NCBI GenBank assembly: GCA_017893485.1
Contig: JACEHZ010000372.1
Location: 1,364,001 to 1,428,000, forward strand
DNA length: 64,000 nt
Direction: 5' to 3'
Origin: Hemerocallis citrina
Lineage: Eukaryota; Streptophyta; Magnoliopsida; Asparagales; Asphodelaceae
The notes beneath the pieces were generated by a model, which was not told the DNA's origin, did not search any database, and saw only the letters and a list, made by a program, of their open reading frames with translations. Shown here piece by piece: positions 1-13,500 of this stretch (positions within the stretch are counted from its first letter, which is position 1; the number at the start of each line of letters is the position of its first letter). Position numbers and translations under genes: made by a program.

Positions 1-734
1 GTAAAGTAGGAATCTGCACCAAATGGTGGGCCCCACAAAAGCTAAGATTCTATCATTGCCCTGAAAAATACACAGGGTAATTCACATAACAAACCCTCCC
101 AGTACAGACTCCTATCACCAGGATTCGGCAGAAGATTCTTGTTGGAAAGAACAAGAAGAAAAGAAGAAAAAAAAAAAGCTCAATTTTGACACTCAGAGGG
201 TCAGTTTTTTATTCTGAGGGTACCACTGTTTTCTTCTTCCTTTGCTAAGCCTAATATTTTGGTATTGGAATCATATTCCTTTTTCTATGTAAGTTTAATT
301 TCCTTTTTCATTTGTTCTCTTTCTCTTGCAAGTTGGGGTTTGTCTATAGCTTCTTGGTGGTCCTAGTGATTTAGATGTGTAGTAGTATGTGATGATTCTT
401 TCATTAAAAATTTAATCACAGATTAATTACTACCCTATTTGTTATATAATTTTTTTTCCTTCTTCTTCTAAATGTTGTATGATGTTCCCAACTTTGACTA
501 AAAACCTTAAAAGAAAGTACACAAGATGAGGAGGTATTGGTATTGATTGCGTAAGCCTAGTTTTGTGCATGCCTACAACGGCGAACAATTCTCTTGGGTT
601 TTCCCACTGTATCGCTTTTGTTTATCAATCGCAATTGGAAGTATTACAATTATAATTACCGTTACAAGTTACAGTTAACAATTTTTTTCGGGTTTCTTGA
701 AATAGACGAGCCTGTGAAGGGAGGAGATTCAAGA
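1..734 (+). promoter_or_regulatory. 5' flank and 5' UTR of the NLP gene, with a possible 5' UTR intron
   Basis: This stretch precedes the NLP start codon. A strong donor-like GTAAGT lies at 289-294 and a pyrimidine-rich acceptor ending AAATAG lies at 705, so a 5' UTR intron of about 417 bp (289-705) is plausible. It would remove several upstream ATGs. An in-frame ATG at 594 would add 47 residues to the protein, but they resemble no NLP N terminus and would fall inside that intron. No clear TATA box can be assigned and the transcription start is unknown. Confidence 0.45.
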
Positions 735-1523
735 ATGGAGGAAGCTGGCTCTACGTCTCCTGAGGGTTCTTTGGAGAGAGCCATATCGGATTCGGAGGTC
801 GATTTCGATCTCTTGGAAGAGTTTCTAGCAGGGGATTGCTGGATAAAGCCACCACCCAATTACGCCGATTTCCTTCAACCGAGTACGTCCTCTTCCACCA
901 ACCCTTTTAGCCCGTCGCCCTTGTTCCCCCTTTTCGATGTTAGTCATAGCCCAATTCAAATAGAAACTGATAATAAACAAGAAGCTGAAGAGAGACCAGT
1001 GCCTACTAGTGATAGCCTAGTAGGAAGTGAGCTTCCTGCCACTAGCATTTCACTTTATCAGAGACTATGTCATGCTCTTAGATACATTAAAGACACACAG
1101 AAGGAGGGTGATGTACTTGTTCAGCTATGGGTGCCTATTAAGAAAGAAGGCAAACTTGTTCTTACTACTTGCGGGCAGCCGTATTTGTTTGATCCTAACT
1201 CAGAGGGGCTTGCTAGTTATAGGTCAGTTTCGATGGCATATCAGTTCCCGGCTGAGGCTGATAAGGACTCGGAGGAGATATTAGGATTGCCGGGCCGGGT
1301 GTTTATTGGGAAGCTACCGGAATGGACACCAGATGTTCGATATTTCAGCAATGAAGAGTATGCTCGTGTTGATCAGGCTCAGAGATACAATGTTCAAGGG
1401 TCTATTGCGCTTCCTGTATTCGAGCAAGATAGGCAGTCTTGCATTGGAGTCATAGAGGTTGTGTTAACTACCCAGAAGGTCAACTATGGTTCGGATCTTG
1501 AGAACATCTGCAATGCTCTTCAG
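735..1523 (+). CDS. NLP: NLP exon 1 (residues 1-263)
   Basis: The exon encodes an acidic N terminus followed by the first part of the GAF-like domain, ending at ...ICNALQ. The ATG at 735 was chosen because family-like sequence begins there (Met-Glu-Glu, then an acidic stretch ending in GDCW). The exon ends at CAG|GTATGT after a complete codon. Without splicing the frame runs 30 more codons into the intron and stops at 1614-1616. Confidence 0.9.
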
Positions 1524-4500
1524 GTATGTCTCAACCCAAACTGTCAAAGCTTAGTAATTGTATATGACATTGATGAGACCCAGACTTGTGGGCTTTTTCC
1601 CCTTACCAGTTCTTAGTATTATGCGAACATTTGCTAAGAAAATTTTTTTTTGACGACAATTTAAAATCATAATTTCTTTGAAATTTATTATTGTCACATC
1701 TTTCCCTTTAAGTCTTCATAATATCCATATTTTCTATGTAATTGTAAGATATAGCTTAGTCCTAATTTTAACTAAACGATAATTGATGCTGCTTTTTTTC
1801 GGGTGTGGGAGCAACAAAGAGTGAGTTCTTGCTGAAGAGGAAACTCAGATCTCAGCTGTAGATTTTGTTACAAAATTTTGTTTACAAATATCGTTTGCAA
1901 TAAAACCAAGTATGATTGAGAGGTACAAAATCGGAGAAGAAGAAGAAGAAGATGGAGAAAACCAACAAATAAAAAGAAAATAAATAACAAAATTACAAAC
2001 CAAACAATTTGTGTCGAGATTTGTGTACCACACAATCTCCTTAAAACAGATTTTGCCTCGTCTGAGTGCTGAAATTTGTGTAGGCATCTATCACCCATGG
2101 AACGACAGAAGAGTTGACGCAGATACCACGTCATGCTCTCGAACTGGACAACATTTGAAATCTATCACCTAACGATAATGAAACTTGACTTGAAGCACAG
2201 AACAGGGGGGGGGAGAGAATATTTTTTGGTGTGTGGATTCAGGGGAGAAGAGGACCTCTATTTATAGGGCCAGAGTGAATCATAACGACAAATAACTCAT
2301 TGACTGCATCCAGTGTAACGACAGACAACTCCTTTAATGCACCGATTGTAACGGCAGACAGAAGCTTGAATGCATCATTGTAATGGTTGACAAAATTGTT
2401 TCTACAGTTTAAAACGTGAATAAATGACAGAAAAAATATTTCTGCATTTATTTCAGCCATTACAGACCAGGAGAATCCAAATTATAGCAAAAAGAGGCTC
2501 TGCACGGGGTGAAGGTCCGGCATTCGTATCCGTAGGATGTGCGTGCGCACTCAAGCCGCATGTAATCCGGCCCGAGATTTGCACCCCCTACGTGCGAGAG
2601 AGAGAGCCTCTTGGCTTGCTATCTTACAATGCCAAGAAAGAGGTTATTATATATCCTCTTCTAATTCCTTTGAGTTTTCCGATGTGGGACTAAAATTCCT
2701 CAACTCATTTTCAGAAATGAAACAGTCTCATTTAGGGAGACAATTTTTCATTCATCCCTTAATCGTTTTGAGCAAGTAAATATATGATTTTGATTTACTC
2801 ATCAAGGAGAACACAAATCAACAAAGTTCTCTCACTAATTCATAGTGGATCTTACTAAAAAAGCCTCAAAATATTTCGTAAAATAGTGTTAATACACCCA
2901 TTTTCTAACATTCCCCACATGAATAAAATTGACGATCACTAACACGACAGACTTGGTGATAAAATTCAGCGGTCGAAACCTGCATAGGATAGGTAGGTGT
3001 TACCCTTTGAACATTCCCTTATGAAAATATGTTTACTTTACTAACTGAACAGTAGATGCGATGTCCTTGAAATGTTCTGTTATTTGTGCAAACGATGACA
3101 TATCTCACACATGAATCTTCCTAACGTATTTCAGTTGTCACTGTTATATTCGTTTTAACCATGAACATACGCCTGGTTCTGCAAGAGTTTAACAGGACTA
3201 TTGCCCTACATTATTTCCTTGGAAGTGGCCCTTCTTCTCTTTCACATAAGTGATATTTTAGTTAAAAGTAACCTGCATTACTCTGCTCGGATTTTCGACA
3301 CATAAAAATTATTCAAAGCCTGGCTTAACCTCTTACTTTATGGACATCACTGTTTCGTCATGGGAATAGACATGGAAAAATACCGACAGTGATTCAACAT
3401 GGTCTTTACAGTTTAGATGTCTTTACAATTTAGTTGTCCTTTTGAACCTCGATCTTCAGATCTCTAGTCAGCTAGGTTGGGTGTCCATTATATCGACTTA
3501 TTCTTTCATGGGCTTTAGTCTCATTCACCTTGATGACTTATCAACTAACTCTCTGTTTAACCCTTTGGTTAGCAAATCCGCAATATTATCCTTTGATTTT
3601 ATATAGTCCACAAAGATAACCCCAGTAGGGAGCAGTTGTCTAATGGTATTTTGTCTTCGACGAATATGTCTAGATTTACCATTATACATATTCTCTGTGC
3701 TCTACAAATTGCAGATTGACTATCTGAATGTATGCAGATTGAATGCACATGCTTTATCCACCTTGGAATATCCTTAAGGAAATAGCGTAACCATTCAGCC
3801 TCTTCCCCGCTTTTGTCCAGTGCATTAGATTCTATCGTGAATTTAGCCATCAATGTTTCTTTCGAGGATTTCCAAGAAACTACTGCACCACATAGTGTAA
3901 ATACATAGGCACTAGTAGATTTTAAATTATCACTAGGTATCCAGTTCGCATTACTATATCCTTCAAGTACAACCGGATATCTTGTATAATGCAGTCCATA
4001 GTTACGAGTAAAACGTAAGTACTTCAGTACTCTAGTAATCGCTTGCCAATGTCCGCTTACAAGATTATTCATATATCTACTTAGTTTACTGACTGCATAG
4101 GCTATGACTGGTCTTGTATAACTCATCAAGTACATTAGACTGCCTATGATCCTAGAGTATTCTACTTGAGAAATACTTCCACCTTTATTCTTGGATAAAT
4201 GTAAAGTTAGATCTATTGGAAATCTGGTAATTCTAGAATTATCTTTATCAAAATTTTCAAGAATATTGTCAATATAATGTGATTGGCTTAAAACAAGCTC
4301 ATCTGATGTTCTTGTGATTTTAATTCCCAATATAATATCAGCTAGTCCCATGTCTTTCATGGTAAACCTCGAGTTCAATATGTTTTTAGTAGATTTAATC
4401 ATCTTATCATTGCTTCCAATTATAAGCATGTCATCTACATACAAACATATTATGATATATCCCGCTTTCAGTGTCTTTGACATACACACATTTATCACAT

Positions 4501-7500
4501 TCATTAATTTTGAAACCATTTATCATCATGATCATGATATTGTCAAATATCTCATGTCATTGTTTGGGTGCTTGTTTTAAGCTATATAATGACTTTACCA
4601 GTTTATATGCTTTCTTTTCTTGTCCTGGAGCTGAAAAACCCTCAGGTTGTTCCATGTAGTTTTCTTCATCTAAATCTCCATTAAGAAAAGATATTTTTAC
4701 ATCTATTTGATGTACTTCAAGATTGCGCAAGGCTGCTATTGCAAGTACTATCATAATAAAATTTATTCTCGTCACATGAGAATATGTATCAAAGTAATCC
4801 AGACCTTTCTTTTGTCTATATCCTTTGATAACATGTCTTGTTTTGTATTTATCAGTTGATCCATTGGCTTTCATTTTTCTCTTGAAAATTCATTTGGAAC
4901 CTAAAGGTTTACTACTTGGTAGAAGATCCACTAGTTTCCAAGTATGATATTGTAAGATAGAATCAATTTCGCTCTTAATGACTTCTTTCCATAGAGGACC
5001 ATCACTAGAGCTCACCGCTTCTTTAAAAGTTTGGGGTTCACCTTCGTACATAAAAGTCAAGAAATATGGACCAAAAGATTTTTCGTTCTTGTTCTTTTAC
5101 TACGTCTAGGTTCCTCCTCAACTTCTTCATCTTGCTTTTCACTATCTAGTCTCATGTGTTCGCTTAGAAGAACTTAGTTCTTCCTTAGACTTACATGGAA
5201 ATACATCTTCAAAGAACGATGCATTTCTTGACTCAATTATTGTGTTCTTTGGTATATCAGAGATATCGGATTTGTACACCAAGAACCGATAAGCACTACT
5301 ATTATGTGCATAGTCAACGAAAATGCACTCAACCATTTTAGGTCATATTTTCACTTTTTTAGGTGGAGGTACTGCCACATTGGCAAGACATCCCCATATT
5401 TGAAAGTAATTGTAGGATGACTTTTTTTCTTTCCATAATTCATATGAAGTTTTCTCTTCTTTCTTTTTGGGCACCTTATTAAAAAGGTAGTTAGCTGAAA
5501 GAATAGCTTCTCCCCACAAGTTTGGTGGTAAATCAGAACTTATTAACATTGTAGTCATCATTTCTTCTTTCGCTCAGCAACACCGTTGGACTGAGGAGAA
5601 TAAGGCGCTGTAGTTTCTTGTATAATCCCATGCTTAGCAAAAGTTTCAGCAAATAGCGATTCATACTCTTCACCTCGGTCACTTCTTAGTGCCTTAATTT
5701 TCTTGTTGAGTTGATTCTCAACTTCGTTTTTATAGAGAACAAATTTCTCTATCGCTTTATCCTTGCTTTTAAGCAAATACACATAACAATAGTTTGTGCT
5801 ATCATCAATAATTGTAATAAAATATTTATTACCACCTCTTGTTTGTATCATTTTCAAATCACAAATATTAATGTGAATTAAATCAAGAGGTTCAGTGTTT
5901 CTTTCAACACTTTTAAACGATGATCTTGTTAGTTTTGCCTTAACACAAATTTCACACTTATGTTTGGAATCAATTTAGAATGTTGGTATAAGATTCAAGT
6001 TAATTAGTCTACATAAAGTATCATAATTAACCCATCATAGTCTACCATTCCATATATTGGAAGACTCGAGCATATAAGTAAAAGATGTGGCTTTTTTGAT
6101 TTTCTTGACCATAGTCATTACATTGAGTTTAAACATTCCACTCGTGTATCCTCTACCAACATACATTCCACTATTCGACAAAACAAATTTGTTTTGACTC
6201 AAACACTAAACGAAATCCGTGATTATTAAGCAACGAACCAGATAACAAGTTCTTACGGATTTCAGGAACATATGCAACATTGTTCAGAGTTAGTTCCTTT
6301 CCAGAAGTCATCTTTAAGATCACCTTGCCTTTGCCCTTGATTTTTGAAGTAGCCGAGTTTCCCATAAACATCTTCTCCCCATTCTCTAATGGTTTGAAAG
6401 TAGAGAACATACTTCTGTTGGAGCACACGTGTTGAGTAGCTCCAGTGTCAATCCACCATTCATTGGGGTTTGTACCCAGCAAGTTCACCTTCGAGAGCAC
6501 AACTGAGAGGTTGATATCAGAAACGTCTTGAGCAATGCCTTCAACTATATATACATCTCTATTTCTGTTCTTCTTGGGTAATCTGCAATCAATAGGCTTG
6601 TGACCTAGCTTGTCATAGTTGAAGCACTTGTCTTGAAACTTTGGTGTCTTGGAGATTCCTCTCTTGGGTCCCAACTTGGGCCCCTTTTCTTTGTTGTTGT
6701 GCTTTTTGAAACGTTGATTATGTTCCACCACATTAACCTTGATCGCATGACTGATGGCTCCGACTTTTTCAGAACCTCTATTGTCTTCTTCAATACGAAG
6801 CCTGACAATGAGATTCTCAATGACCATTTTCTTTCGCTTATGCTTCAAGTAATTTTTGAAGTCTTTCCAACCTGCTGACAATTTTTCAATAATACAAGCA
6901 ACTTAAAAGCTTTCACTTAGGTTTATACCTCCAGCATGTATCTCATGCAAGATCAGTTAAATTTCTTGAACCTGACTGATCACCATTTTGAAATTCACCA
7001 TTTTATAGTCTAGGAAGCGGTCCACAATGAATTTCTTGGCGTCGGCATCCTTAGTTTATATTTATGATCTAGGGATTCCCAATGTTGTTCTTTTATCAGT
7101 ATAAACATTGTACAAAGATTCGGCTAATCCGTTCATTATGTAGTTCCTACATAAGTAATCAGCATTTTTTCAAGCATCCACATCGGCAATGACTTGGTTA
7201 TCTTGCTCATCTTCTTTAAGTTTTGGAGCTTCTTCATTCAAGAATCTTGCAGATTCAAGGTGGTCAAGTAGAACATCATTTTCTGTTACCACCACTTGAA
7301 ATTCTACCCATTAAACTTCTCAGGTTTCTCCCCATGGAAGACTGAGACAGGTACAATGGCTTGCATTGGCACTCGTGCCACAGCAACAGTCGGCACTTGT
7401 GCCTCATCAGAAACAACATTCTCCGATGCATTTGTCATTTTTAATCTGAAAATATACAACATCAGTGTAAATTTTCCTGAATGAAAAAGAAAATAAAAAG

Positions 7501-10500
7501 AAGTGCCTCATAATCAGAAAGGAAGAAAATTGAAATCTGTTTTAAGTTTGTCACAAAATGTTGTTTACAAATTTTGTTTGCAATAAAACCAAGTATGATT
7601 GAGATGCACAAAATCGGAGAAGAAGAAGTAGAGGGAGAAAACCAACAAATAAAAAGAAAAGAAATAACAAAATTTCAAATCAAACAATTTGTGTCGAGGC
7701 TTGTGTACCATACAATCTCCTTAAAACAGATTTCACCTCGTCCGGATACTGAAATTTGTGTAGGTGTCTGTTTTCCAGGATGCAACGACAGAAGAGTTGA
7801 TGCAAGCACTATGTCACGCTATCGAACTGGACAACGTTTGAAATCTATCACCGAATGACCGAAGAATTGAACTTGACTTGATCGGTAGCAAGGTTGCAGT
7901 GATGGAGCAACAACGAAGAGGCGAAGGTCGTCGGTCTTTGCGATGGTACGACAGTGGTGGGAATGCAGTGGAGTAGTGCAACGAGCGGCAGAGCGGTGTA
8001 GGTGGCTGGTCGGGCATCAGAGTAGCAGTAGGTGAAAGAGGATGGGTTGGTGATGGAGTGGAGTAATGGGTTTCGATCGAAGATGAAGAAGATGAGAAAG
8101 TCGGGGGGTTGGTGGCCGTTTGATTGGAGAAGGAGGTTAGGGTTAAGTTAATTATGTGATTAGGGATAATGAGGGTTATAAATAGACAGCAATGAATCTT
8201 GGGCTTTTGGGTTGTGGGCTTTGAGTAGGGTTTAAGAAAATGAATAAATAATAATCAAATAAAATATAGAATGGGTTAAGTTTGGGTTGGGCTCAACACA
8301 TCAATCAAATAATCAAATAAACCATGATGAGATTATAGTATGGATTAAAATTGGGTATGAGTTTATATCCAAATAGAAGATCAATAATAATAGATTGAAA
8401 TTTTGGGCTTCACAATATAAACTAATAATTAAATGAAAAAAATGGATAAGATTATAGAATGAAATAAGATTGTGTCAAAATATAAAATCATGGGAAAATG
8501 AATGAGATTGTAGAATGAAATTGAATTTGGGCTCCAAAAGAAGGTCCAAGAAAATGAATTAGATACAAGTGATAAATTTAAGGGAACGAAAATAATTCAT
8601 AAACAACCGAATATAAAAATACACAAAAAATTTGTACAATCGGAAAAATACAAATCGAAGATGGGTTAGGAGTTTGGGCTCTAACAAAATAATCAAATAT
8701 TCAAATGAATGCAATTGGGTTTAGAAGAATAGAAGAATTTATATGTGGGTTTGGGTTCAATCAAATATGCGATGTACAAAAAAAATGAATTCAAACGAAC
8801 GAAAAAAAATTATAAGAAAATTGAAATACAAGAATACGAAGGAAAGAAAAATGAAAATCTGTATGATCGAAAATGGGAGTTACAGTTTAAAACACCGGGA
8901 GGACTCCCGACGATAGAACCTCCGATGCTCAAGTTAGTAATCAGCAGTTTAAAGGGATATTAGGTGGTAAAAATGTGATTACCTCATAACAGTGGAGGGG
9001 AACCTGTATTTATAGGTTAGAGGAAACCTGTTATAGAAAGGTTTCCTGCAGTCTAATTAGATCCCGGTGATTATGGAGCAGTTAATCATTCCCTGATTCT
9101 ATGGGTTGGATTTATTGGCTGAATAGCTTCCCCCAGCGGGCTGGGCCGAACTGTTGGGCCTGTACACCCAGCGGAGAAAACCGCAGAAGGCTCGGAGTCG
9201 GAGCACCATTTTGAGGTGGTTGTCCAAGTCGTGAGCCTTGTTTGCTGAGAAATCCGCATAAGAATCAGAGTCAGAGCATCATTTCGAGGCAGTTGTCTGA
9301 GGCGTGAGCCTTGTTTGCGGAGAAAACTGTGTAAGGCTCGGAGTCAGGGCGCCATTTTGAGGCAGGCGCTCGAGGCGTGAGCCTTGTTTGCGGAGAAAAC
9401 TGCGTAAGGCTCGGAGTCGGAGCGCCATTTCGAGGCAGGTGCTCGAGGTGTGAGCCTTGTTTGCGGAGAAAACCGTGTAAGGCTCGGAGTCGAAGCACCA
9501 TTTCGTGGCAGTTGTCTGAGGCATGAATCGTCCCTCACGTGATCTGACATGAGATCTAAGTGGTTGCTTCATGTTTTTGGGGAATTCGAGGAGACGGCAC
9601 GTGAAAGATCATTCGAGAAGTTATTCCCCTCCCCCTATAAATTCCTCCCCTCTTCTTTTCTTGGATCGTTTTTTCTACACTCGGAGCTTCTCTCTAGAAA
9701 CAGGCTCTTCAATCATGTTCAGAGATCAGTCCAGAGATTTGTCTTCTCCTTTGAGGGAAGCGAATCATCTTCAGATTCTTCCAGTGCATCCTCGTCGAGG
9801 GACGAGCCCGAGAGGATGGGACCCGCTCATGTTTCCTCTTTGAACGAGAGTGGAGGAGGTCGAAATCTTAGCGACTTCTGATTCGGACCGAGCGGAGTGT
9901 GACCCCTTCAAATTGATGACCGAGGTTAATAAGAGGATCGGCCCGGAAGCTATAGACCAGAGGGTGGAGGAGCATACTGAAGCAACATGAGAGGAAGGTG
10001 AGGGGAGCCGAACGGAAATGGAAGGAGAGGAAGAGGCGGAGGGGAGTCCCTGAGCGGGAATGGAAGGGGAGGAAGAGGCGGAGAGGAGTCCCCTAGCCCA
10101 GGAGACCCGGACCTCGTCCTGGGACAGCATCGTGTGTCGCCTCTCCACGAATTCCCCGTCCCGCCAAGGACAAAAAGGAGGCTATTTTCCTCGGATCCGG
10201 AGTATGAGCCGATGGAGTATGAAGACGTGGAGGGTCGTTTCTGATCGTCACTCCGTAGGTCTGTTCAGGTATATCCGAAAGATCTGAAGGACCTTGTTCA
10301 TTTCGGTGTGCAGCCATTAGATTCAAATAGGCCGATGATTGATGCAGACAGACTTCAGAACACTTTAGTGGGGGGTGACCTGGAGGTTCATATCCTTAGG
10401 AAGCACTTGCGGAATGGTTATGTATGTTTCCGCCTGATGCATTCGTTTCGGGATTGCGCCTCCCCATCCACACCTTCAACAAGGAAATCTTGAATTGGGC

Positions 10501-13500
10501 GGGGATGAACCCCATGCAGTATGGCCCCAATTTATGGAAGCAGCCCACGAGCTTCATCATGTTGTGCTCGTCGAAGAATGTCTCCCTGAAGCTGAAGAAC
10601 TTGAAGGCGTGCTTGGGATTGAATGCCCTTCCGAGGAACACGCATCGATGGTACATCTCCCCTCGCAACAAGCTTTGGGTCGTTCACAATCATCCGGACT
10701 CGATAAAAGGTTGGAAGTCCAAGTACTTTATCATCTACAGCTCCGACCCTTGGGATATTCCCACCAAGTGGTCGTATCACAACCCGAATAAGGAGAGCTC
10801 AAAACCGGGGGAGTTCACTCGGGAGGAGGAAGAGGAGTTCGGGAGGTTGTTCGACAGGGGGATTAAGCTCAGCGAAGTAAGTCCGACCTTCAACTTTTGG
10901 AGTCCGTGAGGCGATACTCATATTCGGGGACCCATTCTCGTCTTGGAGCACTAAGGGATGCCCAGAGCGGAGTGGTCGGTTCCTCCAGTGTTGCCAGTGT
11001 TCGAGGGAGTCACGAGTTATTGGGGTGAGGAATCCCCCCCGGAACGACATTAATGGCCCGAGAGCTAGGATCTGGCGAAGGGAATTCCGACGGCCAGGGG
11101 TTTGCGCATTGAGTTTGTAAAGGGTCATGTATCTCGGATAATATAACTTTTTCTTGGTAATAAAGAATGTTTTTTTCACTCCTTGGTTGAGTATCACTTT
11201 GTATTGCTATAATGGGTTTAGGGTCAGAGCACAATTTTAAGGTGCTAAGATGAGAGCCATGTCTGCGGAGTCCTCGATGGCCTTGGATTCGGAGCGCCAT
11301 TTCGAGGCGCTTGGACAAGAGCCAAGTTCGGAGAAATCTGTGGTGACCTTGGAGTCGGTTCACCATTTCAGGGTGCTAAGACGAAAGGGACCCGATTTGG
11401 GGAAATCCGTGATGGCCTCAAGGACGGAGTGCCATTTCTGGGTGCCAAGACGAGATGGACCTAGGAAATTGCACTTGTGAGCCTCACGCGCGCTCGTGCG
11501 GGCACGTGCATGCACAGTGTTCAATGCCACCTTTTCTGCTATATATGGTTTTCTCAGTTTTCCATTCCATCTACTTGATTCTCGTCCTTTCTGCCTCCTG
11601 CACTGTTACTTCCTCAGCTTCGTCACCCTTCAGCAAACTATCATGGTGTCTGACGAATTTTTGAGAGCTAGGCAAGCTGCCCTTAAGGCGGAGAAGGCTA
11701 AGGTGCAGGCAGAGGCGGAGGTGAAGGTGAAAGCAGAGATGGAGGAACTGGGGATGGTTAAAGCGTGGTCGGAGAAATGCCCCTTTCTCCTGACCCGGAG
11801 GAGCCTTTGCAAAAAAAGAAGTCTAAAGGTGCTGGCTCCCCAAAGGCTGAGACCTCTGATGCGATTGTCAAAAAGGAGGCCTTGACGATTCCGATCGCTT
11901 CTCTGGGTGGTGCCACATCGACCCTAAGGCCTCCTTCACCGGCAATGATTTGGGTGCCTTCTGGTCCTTTACCGAGGTGAAATTGTCTTCCGATCATCCG
12001 AACGCTCTAGAGGTGGTCAAGCACCTCACCACCCCCCGCAACAGGACGACCCTATAGAAGGAGTCGGAGGATGAGGTTTACGTCCGTTGGGCTCAGGCCT
12101 CCGTCTTGGTGAGGCTCTCTCCATTCATTGTCGGCTTTTTGATACCCTTTTTGTTTTGTTATGTGTGCTCATTTACTTGCAGGCAACCATCAATGGGGTC
12201 GAGTTAAAGTGGAGGCTCGAGGCGCTCCTCAGGTGCGCCCAGGTGGCCGAGGTAAGCAAGGAGTTGTTGCGTTGGAACATCAACGTTTGGAAGATAATGA
12301 AATGGGTGAAGGATGAACTGGCGAGCAAGAAGAAGGCTCGTGAGGAGCTTCTGGCGGAGAAGGAGAAGCTGGCTGAGAAGAGGCTGGCCTAGCAGGCAAA
12401 GGAGAAGGAGATGGCAAAAGCGTATGACGCTGCGGTGTTGCGTGTCCTCTGGTCTCAGGATGAAGGGTACGACCGGGCCTTTGAAGATGTTAGAGCTAGG
12501 TACCCGGATCTTAACATCAAGGGCTGGTCTTTCGAGACAAGTATGGAAGGGCCTACCCGAGCTGCTGGAGGGGAGGTCCTGGTCAACCTCAGTCGATCGA
12601 CCTCGGGGTGATTCCCTCCACCCTTGCCTTCGAGAAGGGGTCCTCCTCCAAGCCACATACATAGATTGTTTCTTTTGCCTCTTCACGGACTGGCCACCGC
12701 ACTTGTATCCGATCGTTATTGATGAATAAAATGTGTTTGGGTTATTTTGCCTTCTGAGTTGTAGTCACATGTTATGCCTCGGGTATCTGAGCCGAGAGTT
12801 GAATGCTTTGGACTACGCTTTCGGAGATGTTGGTCTGTAGCCTTAGTCCCACTTTTGCTTTCAGATGATCGTGCGAGTAAACACGTGGACTTGCTTACAT
12901 CACCCTTTGTGGAAATCGAGGTGATTGTAGGTCTTGGAAGTTGAAATGTTGACCTGTTGAACACAATAAATGGGATAGTTGCAGTGGCGCCTATAAATTT
13001 CCTTTATCTACAAGCAGTTGGCCTATAAACCCATTGTTACTCTTCTGATGATTGAGTTTTCCAGAGCTACTTCGTAGAGCACCTCGACTGGCAATCTGAG
13101 GGTCGGCGCCAATGAGGATAGGTCATTTAAGGCATGATCGAGGCGTAACTTCCCCGCTGTACGAGCGTTCGACCCAGAGGGGACCGACGTCCGGCCGTAT
13201 CGTTCCGGGTTGTCTGCCCTGGGTTCCAATATTTGTGGTTTTGTCGACCAAGTTTCGATGGGTGCCTTCCTCCTTGCTTGTGCCCCACCGAAGGACTTGG
13301 TTGCATATTTCTTGCTGAGGGTTCGGGTCTTGACAGTACTGATCTGAAGGGACCCGGAGAGGACAGTTGTAAGACTTATTGAACGACATAAAGTATATCC
13401 CAGTTTCCGAGATCTGATATCCTTAGTTGGGCGTCGGTGGCCGAGGTTGGAGAGTTCCCTTCATCAGATAATTCTTCATCCTCATACTTTACGTACACTA

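Larger units (their letters stand above)
1866..8686 (-). mobile_element. Copia-A: degenerate Ty1/copia element inserted in the Tat left LTR
   Basis: The minus-strand order is gag, protease, integrase, RT, RNase H between two LTR-like ends (1866-2910 and 7549-8686). The left LTR is bounded by TGTTA...TAACA and is followed by TTCCCCACATG, the complement of a purine tract. The two LTRs match well only over their inner-facing (U5-side) 330 bp. The coding region has many stops and frameshifts. The right boundary is uncertain because that LTR diverges. Confidence 0.72.

Noticed and set aside
594..734. N-terminal extension of NLP from the ATG at 594
   Set aside because: The 47 residues are unlike NLP N termini and lie within a likely 5' UTR intron.
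9271..9572. Minus- and plus-strand reading frames across tandem array 1
   Set aside because: The 73-bp repeat keeps frames open by chance; no family resemblance.
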